From positions 1 to 53,611 of the forward strand of contig NZ_CP118170.1 in assembly GCF_028748105.1 (NCBI RefSeq): a DNA stretch of 53,611 nucleotides, read 5' to 3'. This document shows, one piece after another, positions 46,670 through 53,611 of this stretch. Below the pieces are notes generated by a model that searched no databases, was not told where the DNA came from, and saw nothing but the letters and a program-made list of their open reading frames with translations. Every line of letters begins with the position of its first letter. The stretch's first letter is position 1. Source of the DNA: Entomospira nematocerorum (GTDB lineage Bacteria; Spirochaetota; Spirochaetia; WRBN01). A program made the position numbers and the translations under genes.

Positions 46670-47715
46670 TTATTTCAACAGTTCATTCAACATGACTATC
46701 AGACCTGCTAAACTATTAGACTGTTCTCTTTCTTTGGTGCTATTAAAAATAAGGCGTCTATCATCGATGGTCGTAAGACCATATCTTGATAGAAGATAAG
46801 TATATAAATTATACAAATATTCTCTTAAAGCACGTACATTCTTGATTAAATCCCATTTATGACCATGATCAGGTAACATTATATAGACATTGGAGGATAA
46901 ATCAAAACTTGAAAGTGTTATTTGAGTCTCCAGATTATCTTCATTAAAGTCTGCCTTGAGATTCTTTATGAGACGAATCAAGCGACGTAAAGCACTATCT
47001 GTTGCCGTATTTTTCAGTTAAATTCTTTCAATGGTCAAAAATGACTGATTCGTGATTTCTTCACCACTACACGTATTGACAATGCGGGTAGTGGTGTTTC
47101 ATCGAATGGATATTCATTAAAATCAGGTTTCTGCCTAGTGTCAGGTACAACATCAGCTTCTATGGCTAGCTTGTTGTCATTTTTATGGCTAATACGTAAA
47201 GACTTAGCTTTACTCTCAACTGTATAGTTGTTAGTCTCCAACACTCGCTTTAGTAGCCTCTTGTAAGCCGTAAAAGCTTCTAAAAATCCTTCACCAGATC
47301 CACGCACTCTACCAGGCATTGTTAATACCCATTCAGTAATATTTTCATTAGGTAGAGTCTTCATGAAAACCAGTAAATCAATATCACTATTTTTTTAATA
47401 TGCATATTTGGCAGGTACATAACCATTACAACGTAAGCAGTTATAGGTATGGCGGTTTTTATCATGGGCACAGAATTATTCAATCTCTTTTAGGTCATTC
47501 TCTCTGTGGAGATCACAATTAATAACCTTTTTTAAATCAATGTCACGATTACAATCCGTACCTCTTGCTGCGGGCTGGGTAGCTATGTTAAAATAGTCCT
47601 ATGGCTTATTAAGAATTACTCTGCTTTCCACCAGTGAGAAAACTCTACGATATGCTTTATCATCAAATCCCGATCGTTCCTTCAAACGTTCAATACGCTT
47701 TTGTATATTATTCAT
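46670..47715 (-). pseudogene. Broken CD-NTase-like nucleotidyltransferase
   Basis: Starting at ATG 47715 (MNNIQKRIERLKERSGF) one frame runs to 47035, interrupted only by TAG at 47599-47601, TAA at 47476-47478 and TAA at 47395-47397. It contains NSDIDLLVFMK (metal Asp codons at 47383-47385 and 47377-47379) and later LAIEADVVPD, the third catalytic Asp. A glycine lies 13 residues before the first Asp, as in the GS-x-DxD pattern, although Ser is Tyr. After a frameshift near 47010-47035 the C-terminal helical part continues (TDSALRRLIRLIKNLK) to 46670. The first part also has a CAHD-CLRC cysteine pattern. This fits a CBASS-type second-messenger synthetase or close nucleotidyltransferase, now dead. 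Confidence 0.62.
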
Positions 47716-47947
47716 TACTTAATTCTCCTTCTATCCCGCCTTGAGTTCTGCGCTCATTATCATTAAAATAACAACAAATAAGTTTCTTAAAATATTTTAA
47801 GAAATAAAGATGGAAAAACACGTCATGATTCCTCATTTTCGATTGCTCTGCAGAACCATCCAAATTCATAGCTTTCACTTTATTTCGATAGGCATAAACA
47901 ATGATTAAATATTTATCTTCCTTATCATCCACTTCAAGGTATGCCAT
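47708..47947 (-). CDS. Short frame upstream of the CD-NTase-like pseudogene, probably a fragment
   Basis: 79 residues, starting MAYLEVDDKEDKYLIIVYAY, overlapping the pseudogene start by 8 bases (ATGAATAA), the arrangement of a former operon. Coding-looking sequence in other frames lies just upstream (47948-48149) with stops, so this is probably the 3' end of a broken gene. No domain recognised. Confidence 0.4.
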   Translation of the reverse strand: MAYLEVDDKEDKYLIIVYAYRNKVKAMNLDGSAEQSKMRNHDVFFHLYFLKYFKKLICCYFNDNERRTQGGIEGELSNE

Positions 47948-48149
47948 AGTAGTACTATTAGAGATAGAAGTTTTTGTTTCCCAAGAGGTGCAAATATTAT
48001 CACTTTTTCTTTAATTATGATATTTCCATCTATAGCATTATTTTTAGCTTCAGGACAAGGTTTCAAATGTTAGCAAGCTTAGCAATTTGGTTCATTACAG
48101 GCATAATTTGTTGAGATAATCTTGATCTTCCATTTTTTATTATGAATTT

Positions 48150-48368
48150 TTAATTTATTCTATCCACCGTTAGTTTTATTACAAAGAATACAAAACAAGA
48201 AATTAAAAACAGAAATACACCTAGAAAATTTAGAATATAAATAATATCATCATGTAAATTTTTTATCAAAATAAAAATAACTAAAAAAAGAGTAAATGTT
48301 TTCTTATTAGGAACATTTAAAATGGACCAGTTATATCTATAACTGTTTTCTTGACTATATTGATGCAT
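48150..48368 (-). CDS. Short two-helix membrane protein fragment
   Basis: 72 residues with two hydrophobic helices (TFTLFLVIFILI and YILNFLGVFLFLISCFVFFVI). Upstream of a CD-NTase-like gene this could be the N-terminus of a two-TM effector of the Cap15 (S-2TM-beta) kind followed by the degraded frame at 47708-47947, but I see no matching beta-domain motif. Its first codons lie at the very edge of the rep remnant, so the locus was joined there. Confidence 0.3.
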   Translation of the reverse strand: MHQYSQENSYRYNWSILNVPNKKTFTLFLVIFILIKNLHDDIIYILNFLGVFLFLISCFVFFVIKLTVDRIN

Positions 48369-49078
48369 GGAGACTAAACATAATCAGCACTCCAAAGATT
48401 ATCGCCAGCATCCCCAACGAGTAAGCAAGCAGATTATTCACTTAACCCAATGTATCTATGAGCACTCTTATACCCTGCCATACTTATAGATAAAGGGTAT
48501 CTTCCCAAAGAGCTGACCCAGACTTTAGTCGTCGCTAGCCAAGGACGATTACCGACTCTCAAGTTATTCGTCTATCTTGCACCACGAAATACCGACCGTA
48601 ACAAGATATCGATCCATAGTAACAGACTCATTGAGTGATCTTCTATCAATAATTACCTCCAATATATTGATCACTTCAAGCAACAAGGCTTGCTCAAACG
48701 AGATGCACACTACAAAGTCGGATACTAGGCTAAGAGGATCAGTCTATTACAGGATTATACCTCATTTGATGGTGCGTTACAATTAGAGGCAGATCCCTTG
48801 CCAGCGAATTACACGAAATCATTCCAATGGTTTATAGCCAACACGATTACGCCAAGCAATTAAAAGCTATGAAGGTAGAACGACGTATTATCAATATGCA
48901 AATTAATGAGATCTGGCAAGAAGAACAACGAACCATTCCCGTACGTACCAAGAAAGCCACCACACAACAACGCATTCAATAATATCTACAAGAACCTCCT
49001 CTAGCAACACAAAAAGAAACAGCCTTTGCCATCAATATTGGATTACGAACAGTGGAAAGATATGCTAGTAAAAAATAA
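48362..49078 (+). pseudogene. Degenerate 3' half of a second rep gene
   Basis: From about 48362 the sequence matches rep from position 1156 onwards (for example CTCCAAAGATTATCGCCAGC in both) through to a TAA at 49076-49078, with deletions, frameshifts and several stop codons. The primase-like domain is missing. The last residues differ from the intact Rep (GLRTVERYASKK in place of STISRNMKN), so it derives from a related plasmid, not a recent duplication. Its 3' flank is also shared with rep. Good evidence of past plasmid fusion or recombination. Confidence 0.85.
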
Positions 49079-49094
49079 ACCCGCCATTTTGTCC

Positions 49095-49139
49095 AAAAAA
49101 TACAACAAATACAATTGCATAAAGATTATTCTTGTATGT
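49095..49139 (+). repeat. Copy 2 of the dyad element, after the rep remnant
   Basis: A6-TACAAC, AAATACAATTGCATAAAG and CTTGTATGTC, closely matching 1914-1960 and following the rep remnant at the same distance. It would also serve the convergent microcin-type operon, which ends at 49141. Confidence 0.55.
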
Positions 49140-49140
49140 C

Positions 49141-50313
49141 TTATTCTTTTTTTATTTGATTTTGATTTCTATAAAGAATGAATAATGATAGAGTTGCAAA
49201 TGTAGTTGTCAATAAAAAAAGAGTTGTTTCTATATTAATAGTTTTAATGAATATTGAAGTTATGTAAAGAATAGTCAGGGAAAATAGACGTGAAATTGTA
49301 TTACTAATTGCATGAATAGTTCCTAAAACTTTAGGATTTACAGTTTTTCGTAAAATATATTCTAATTGATTATTATATATGGTAGTCACAATAATAATAA
49401 GTATAAATTGAATGATAATAATATATATATTAGTCTTTATTAAAAAAGTTATTATAATTATAATAATTCCTATTAATAGAGGGATCATATGAGATATTTT
49501 TTGTTCTATATGCTTAAAAAACCAAGATCCCATAATATTAGATATACGAAATAGAATATATACTACTCCTAACATATTTATTGTTCCATGATTATTTAGA
49601 AAAATTACTTGCCAATAAAGGTAGAAGGGCTGTAAAAATAATTGTATTAATCCAATAAGTATAAATACAGATAATAATATTGGTGATTGTAAAATTTTTA
49701 AAAGATTTTCTTTAATTTCTATGAATGATGTACTTTGCTTAGAGTCATTTTTATTGGATTGTTGATCAGGAATATAGATGATAGTTATAAAAAGTGCGAT
49801 AAAATAAAAAATTAGAGAAACAAGATATAAGCTATTGTCTATATGACTAAAAATTTTGCCTCCTATAAATCCTCCAATCATAGCAGCTGTACTAAGAAGA
49901 ATACGCATTTGTGCAATAAATCGTTGTAACTGTTTTGCATTATTTTGGTATAATTGAGTAAAACTAACATCTAGCGTTCCACTATGTAGGGCAGAAGATG
50001 CGCCATAGATAAACCAAGCTAAAGCAAGCATTTTTAAGGAGGATGCAACAAAAATGATTCCATAGGCAATCATGGCTATGATAATGGAGCTAATATAAAC
50101 AATTTTTCTATTATAGATGTCAGAAATAAATCCTGATGGTAGCTCAGTGATGATTACAGCTATCATATAAAACATTTGAATTAATGCAATTTGATCGAGA
50201 GCTATTCCTTTATTGACTAAAATAATAGTTAGAACCGCATGTGGCAAGGTTCGAGCAAATTCACCGAAAAACAAGGAGTAAAAATAAAATTTTTGATGTT
50301 TTTGTTGTATCAT
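49141..50313 (-). CDS. mccC: MFS exporter, MccC-like
   Basis: 390 residues with about 12 hydrophobic segments. MFS loop motif ELPSGFISDIYNRK follows the second helix. It overlaps the adenylating enzyme gene by 4 bases (ATGA), so both are translated together. In microcin C clusters the MFS protein MccC exports the finished peptidyl-nucleotide and gives self-protection. The sequence alone only shows an MFS efflux-type protein; the role follows from context. Confidence 0.75.
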   Translation of the reverse strand: MIQQKHQKFYFYSLFFGEFARTLPHAVLTIILVNKGIALDQIALIQMFYMIAVIITELPSGFISDIYNRKIVYISSIIIAMIAYGIIFVASSLKMLALAWFIYGASSALHSGTLDVSFTQLYQNNAKQLQRFIAQMRILLSTAAMIGGFIGGKIFSHIDNSLYLVSLIFYFIALFITIIYIPDQQSNKNDSKQSTSFIEIKENLLKILQSPILLSVFILIGLIQLFLQPFYLYWQVIFLNNHGTINMLGVVYILFRISNIMGSWFFKHIEQKISHMIPLLIGIIIIIITFLIKTNIYIIIIQFILIIIVTTIYNNQLEYILRKTVNPKVLGTIHAISNTISRLFSLTILYITSIFIKTINIETTLFLLTTTFATLSLFILYRNQNQIKKE

Positions 50314-51356
50314 GAGCGATCAGTGCTACAGTATTTGCATGAATAGTTTTTTCTTATTGGAATAGAATGAAAAGAAAAATCATGATTACTAATACCAATA
50401 CGCTTATTGAGTGAATTGATTTGATCGAAGGATTGATCAAAAAAGTAAAGAATATCGATAATTGCCATACTAGAAGTAATTGCATTATTTGTAAAAAATG
50501 AAGGTGCTTGGTGATTCTTGTGTGCTTGTTTGATTTTTTCTTGGAGAATGGAGTTATTTTGCTTTGTTATTCCTAAGGAATCTTCACAGTAGTAGCACGC
50601 AGAAAGATTTGGAATATAAAAAGGATCGATAACAGAAAAATCATTTAAATATCCAATATTTAGTAAGGCTATTTTCCTGGAAGTACAAAAGGTGTTTGCA
50701 ATTTCTAGGCAATTCCCCTCATCCGCAGAAAGAATAACCAGAGAAATTTTTTGATTTGATTCATGATAAATATTTTCTAGTAGTTCCGTTGATAGCTCTT
50801 GAGAGTATGTATGAATTACCATTTTACTATTCATGAAATGCAATTTTTCAGCCATTACATCTACTTTCGAACGACCCATAGAATGATAATCGAATAAAAA
50901 TTGTCTATTTAAATTTGAGGCCTCAACGTAATCGCCATCAATTAATGTCATTTTTCCTATGCCAAGAGTTGTTAATGGATAAGTCATGAAATTCCCAATA
51001 CCACCACAACCAATGACAAGAATATAATCTTTTTCTAAATTAAATTTATGAAGATCTCGTAGGATAAGATCTAAAAATAGCTTATTTTTAGGATGAAATC
51101 CCTTGTTGTTTAGACGATAAGCAAGAATGATAAGTTTGTAATGTAATGCCAAATTCCAGGTGGAATGAGGTATTGTTTGATCTTTCAGAAAGTTATAAAT
51201 CTCTTTTTCTGATTTTTGGGCTGTAGTAAATATAGTTAAATGGAGTAAGTTGATAAAATCTTTTTGTTTTGGCGTGAATTGATATTTACCTAAGTTGATG
51301 AATATACATGAATTAATGTATGAAAATAAGTTAGTTAGTTTTTTTATATAAAACAT
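50310..51356 (-). CDS. mccB: MccB-like peptide adenylyltransferase (ThiF/E1 family)
   Basis: 348 residues, against about 350 in E. coli MccB. The N-terminal 100 residues form a separate domain that would hold the precursor peptide. VIGCGGIGN at 114-122 binds ATP, IDGDYVEASNLNRQFLF at 139-155 gives Asp and Arg151, GRSK supplies Lys164, and LSADEGN Asp212. Two CxxC pairs, Cys254/257 and Cys340/343, bind zinc. MccB joins AMP to the C-terminal Asn of a heptapeptide through a phosphoramidate bond. It lies 14 bases after a seven-codon gene ending in Asn, exactly the microcin C arrangement. AAGGA precedes the start. Confidence 0.85.
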   Translation of the reverse strand: MFYIKKLTNLFSYINSCIFINLGKYQFTPKQKDFINLLHLTIFTTAQKSEKEIYNFLKDQTIPHSTWNLALHYKLIILAYRLNNKGFHPKNKLFLDLILRDLHKFNLEKDYILVIGCGGIGNFMTYPLTTLGIGKMTLIDGDYVEASNLNRQFLFDYHSMGRSKVDVMAEKLHFMNSKMVIHTYSQELSTELLENIYHESNQKISLVILSADEGNCLEIANTFCTSRKIALLNIGYLNDFSVIDPFYIPNLSACYYCEDSLGITKQNNSILQEKIKQAHKNHQAPSFFTNNAITSSMAIIDILYFFDQSFDQINSLNKRIGISNHDFSFHSIPIRKNYSCKYCSTDRS

Positions 51357-51370
51357 GATGATATCCTTAT

Positions 51371-51394
51371 TTAATTCATCGAATTACCACGCAT
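51371..51394 (-). CDS. mccA: Microcin C-like heptapeptide precursor MRGNSMN
   Basis: A seven-codon frame, M-R-G-N-S-M-N then TAA, on the strand and in the place where mccA stands in other clusters: directly before mccB. E. coli MccA is MRTGNAN; known MccA peptides of this type are seven residues with an obligatory C-terminal Asn. AAAGGA (51405-51410) lies 10 bases upstream and a promoter at 51419-51447. The mccA-mccB gap has only the mccB ribosome site. Product would be adenylated on Asn7 by MccB; after uptake and peptide removal the non-hydrolysable aspartyl-adenylate blocks aspartyl-tRNA synthetase. No other frame in the leader is better. Confidence 0.8.
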   Translation of the reverse strand: MRGNSMN

Positions 51395-51418
51395 ATTATT
51401 CAAATCCTTTATGGATTC

Positions 51419-51447
51419 AGTTTATATCGAGTTTATTCTTCTGTCAA
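51419..51447 (-). promoter_or_regulatory. mccABC promoter
   Basis: On the minus strand TTGACA (51442-51447) with TAAACT (51419-51424) at 17 bases, or TATAAA (51421-51426) at 15. It stands 24 bases before mccA. Confidence 0.6.
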
Positions 51448-51610
51448 TGACATATATGATAAATCTCTATTATGGATGAGTTTGCATGCAAAAATCTTGT
51501 AAAATGTATTTATATAGATAGAAGAAAAACTATAGGAAAATTGTTGAAATAAGTGAAAGATAATAATATATATTAATATTTAAAATATAGTAAATAAAAT
51601 TAGATAAAAT

Positions 51611-52021
51611 ATGGATAAAGTAATACAGCGAAGAACTTTCGGAGAAGGTATCATTCATTTATTAGATGCGTATGGAAGCAGTGAAGATATGATATTTCAG
51701 GATAAGAAGACGTACGCAAAGCCAATCATACAACGATGGCAACAGTTTAGCAAAGAACAACCAGATCTAGCTGATATCATTAAGAATCAAATATTTATTC
51801 ATCGTTTATATGCAACAAAGATTAATGCTATGATGAGTAAAATTAATGGTAAAACAGAGTTTAAAATAAAACTCTTATTGTGTGATATTTTTGAATATAT
51901 CGAACAAACAATGGAAGCATTTTTTTCTGTGAATGATAGATCACATGCTATAAAATTGTATATTTACTCAAAGTATAAATTGAGAGAAAGCTATCAGATT
52001 TTTCTTTCAGATAGTACATAG
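51611..52021 (+). CDS. Hypothetical helical protein
   Basis: 136 residues starting MDKVIQRRTFGEGIIHLLDAY, mostly charged and helical, no signal peptide or membrane segment, no domain recognised. Divergent from mccA, with an AT-rich stretch between. The ribosome site is weak. It could be related to the following frame as pieces of one ancestral gene, but I cannot show this. Confidence 0.5.
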   Translation: MDKVIQRRTFGEGIIHLLDAYGSSEDMIFQDKKTYAKPIIQRWQQFSKEQPDLADIIKNQIFIHRLYATKINAMMSKINGKTEFKIKLLLCDIFEYIEQTMEAFFSVNDRSHAIKLYIYSKYKLRESYQIFLSDST

Positions 52022-52176
52022 AATGACATTCAAAAGGAATTTATATGAGATGATGACTCTTTAGAGTATTTAATGATTTTGATACATTACACGAATAAAT
52101 TTGTACATTTTGATTATCGTTATTAGCAAGAGATATCATCCGTCAATTTCAAGCCCACAGTAGCGCCGAGAGTCAA

Positions 52177-52575
52177 ATGGATGATGCAGAAAAGTGTCTT
52201 GATAAAATCCTGCAAGCGGATATTTTAGGCGAGAATAATGAACGTAAATCAGTCATGAAACTCATACAACTCAAGCTAGATACAGAAAATCGCGATGAAA
52301 TTGCCAGTATCGATACACACCTAGGGCGTGGTGGTCTTGCGCTGATGCATCTTGATACCACAACCCTAGCTTTGGCAATCCACACCAACAGCGATGCAAT
52401 TCGCTACATGCTCAAAAATTCTAGCTACGCTAGTAGTTATGCCAGTATTCTCCGTCGCCATGAGAATTGCATAGAGAGCCATTATCGCACCCAAAAAACT
52501 AAAGTAGCAGGACTCAAGCCGACCTTTATCTTGCTTGATCTCCAGAGTATCATCGTGCAACAACCAGAAGAGTAA
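52177..52575 (+). CDS. Hypothetical protein upstream of rep, probably 5'-truncated
   Basis: 132 residues from the first ATG. The same frame is open further upstream to 52114 with protein-like sequence (ARDIIRQFQAHSSAESQ before MDD) but no start codon or ribosome site, so the gene has probably lost its 5' end. Base use is rich in G and C like rep, in contrast to the frame at 51611-52021, so it belongs to the rep module. The stretch 52022-52113 holds broken coding-like pieces. Function unknown. Confidence 0.5.
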   Translation: MDDAEKCLDKILQADILGENNERKSVMKLIQLKLDTENRDEIASIDTHLGRGGLALMHLDTTTLALAIHTNSDAIRYMLKNSSYASSYASILRRHENCIESHYRTQKTKVAGLKPTFILLDLQSIIVQQPEE

Positions 52576-53611
52576 ACGTTATGCTTGCTATTTTGTGGCA
52601 AGTGGATTATAATGCTATCAGAATAAAAAATAAGGAACTGCTCTAACAGTTCCTTTGCAAACAAGCCACCAATGACTTGCTATACTTACCATGTATATAA
52701 AAAAGTATAGCACAGCCGGCAAAGAAGGTCAAGTAAGGAGATCCATATGTTCGCCTCATCATCCGCCCAGAGCTATACGCTATCGGACTATCAATACGGT
52801 TTTACCCAACCCTATCCTGCCTACGGTATCAAAAATGAGCACGGTTGGCGTACGGTACATCAGCCCTTAACCAAGTCGGCTATTCAAGCACACCTCAACC
52901 ATCAAATCTCGATCGGCACTTTTGGGCGTTGGTATCCACGCTATGGCATTATCGATGTCGATGATGTGGAGATCGCCAAGCTCTATGAGATTCGTTCGCA
53001 ACTGGGGATGCACGATGGCAATAGTGCCATCTTTACCAGCGAGTCACGCCACTCCTACCACATCTACTTTAAGCCAGTGCGTAAAGGTAAGATGCTCAAT
53101 CTCAACCTCTACTTAAAGTGCATGGCATCAGCTCGAGAGTCTTTAAAGATAGAGATTTATCCGCAAGCCAATCACTTGATACGCCTACCCTTTGGCAAGG
53201 GACAATATCATCTAGATAATGGCATCGTCTGGCCGTTGAGCTATCAAGAGGGTATGGAGCTCTTCCACACGATGGGCGAGTATGACGTGGATCACCTACC
53301 TTACTTGCCGATGGTTGCCGAAGAGTTCTCTCCTAGCCATAACGTGCTAGAGGCAGACTTTGGCATCCAAAAAGGCTGGAAGCGTGAAGGGTTAGCCTTG
53401 ATTAATGAAGGTCTGCAGAGTGATGGTACACGACTAGAGAGCCTTAAACGGGTGATCTACTTCTATTGGAGCCAGAATCTGCCAATGGAAGCAACGGTTC
53501 GTCTCACCCAACAATGGATGGAGACCAAACATAATCAACACTCCAAAGATTATCGCCAGCATCCCCAACGGGTAAGCAAGCAGATTAGCGACTTGACCCA
53601 GTGGATCTATG
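52361..53611. repeat. Terminal overlap identical to 1-1251
   Basis: Every block compared matches with an offset of 52,360, including the upstream frame, hairpins and the first 865 bases of rep. This is the sign of a circular molecule assembled past its start, giving a unit length of 52,360 bp. Features inside it are duplicates of those at 1-1251. Confidence 0.93.
52747..53611 (+). CDS. 5' part of rep, repeated by the overlap
   Basis: Same reading frame as the intact gene at 387-1898, cut by the window end after 288 codons. It contains the full primase-like motif set. It is not a second gene. Confidence 0.85.
   Translation, partial: MFASSSAQSYTLSDYQYGFTQPYPAYGIKNEHGWRTVHQPLTKSAIQAHLNHQISIGTFGRWYPRYGIIDVDDVEIAKLYEIRSQLGMHDGNSAIFTSESRHSYHIYFKPVRKGKMLNLNLYLKCMASARESLKIEIYPQANHLIRLPFGKGQYHLDNGIVWPLSYQEGMELFHTMGEYDVDHLPYLPMVAEEFSPSHNVLEADFGIQKGWKREGLALINEGLQSDGTRLESLKRVIYFYWSQNLPMEATVRLTQQWMETKHNQHSKDYRQHPQRVSKQISDLTQWIY

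Noticed and set aside
46670..47715. Stop-codon recoding in the CD-NTase-like gene
   Set aside because: Both TAG and TAA occur in frame, a separate frameshift is also present, and other genes in the window use these codons as normal stops.
46670..51356. Reading the ThiF-type enzyme and the CD-NTase-like gene as one type II CBASS operon (Cap2 plus synthetase)
   Set aside because: They are separated by the rep remnant and the mcc exporter, the ThiF protein has MccB length and zinc pairs, lacks an E2 domain, and follows an MccA-type peptide.
52361..53611. Phage-like direct terminal repeat or a true gene duplication
   Set aside because: No phage structural or packaging genes; identity and plasmid maintenance genes fit overlap of a circular assembly.

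Overview
The first 1251 bases (1-1251) recur, as far as I can compare them, unchanged at 52361-53611. The window is therefore best read as a circular replicon of about 52,360 bp whose assembly runs past its own start. It carries a replication initiator and a ParA/ParB partition cassette but no rRNA, tRNA or ribosomal genes that I can see, so I read it as a plasmid. It is AT-rich with Shine-Dalgarno sites and near-consensus TTGACA-N17-TATAAT promoters. Two proteins look like lipoproteins, and PTS and DeoR-type genes are present. Host taxonomy cannot be fixed from this; a low-GC host-associated bacterium (perhaps a spirochaete) is a guess.

Layout. (1) 52177-4682: maintenance region with rep, an orphan lipoprotein-anchored WHH nuclease, an 18-bp iteron array overlapping the parA promoter, parA, a small parB and ridA. 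(2) 4973-35186: about 30 kb of catabolic operons, all on the minus strand. These are a four-gene set matching E. coli ygcU-ygcW-ygcE-yqcE, a seven-gene set matching the E. coli yhf operon (yhfU-yhfT-php-yhfS-yhfY-yhfX-yhfW), a complete lactose PTS/tagatose-6-phosphate operon, and a complete myo-inositol operon (iolJ-C-D-B-A-X-E-symporter-G). One DeoR-type regulator lies between the last two. (3) 35418-41915: a lipoprotein, a small membrane protein, a two-domain glycosyltransferase, a 1.2-kb gene-poor stretch, a nitroreductase and a secreted protein. (4) 42512-49078: defence and decay. A pair of DUF262 proteins, one with a DUF1524 HNH nuclease, is followed by a wrecked CD-NTase-like nucleotidyltransferase with degraded neighbours and a second, broken copy of the rep 3' half. 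(5) 49141-51394: a microcin C-like cluster. A seven-codon gene encodes MRGNSMN and is followed by an MccB-type adenylating enzyme and an MFS exporter. The peptide gene is too short for ordinary gene finding and is the most striking item in the window.

How it fits together. The replicon gives its host extra carbon sources (lactose-type sugars, inositol and two E. coli orphan pathways of unknown substrate). It probably also gives a weapon (peptidyl-nucleotide antibiotic, possibly the WHH nuclease) and phage or DNA defence (DUF262 pair). The two rep copies, and a difference in base use between rep and the rest, suggest it was assembled from at least two related plasmids. Transcription units are commonly closed by near-perfect hairpins, most of them without a U-tract.
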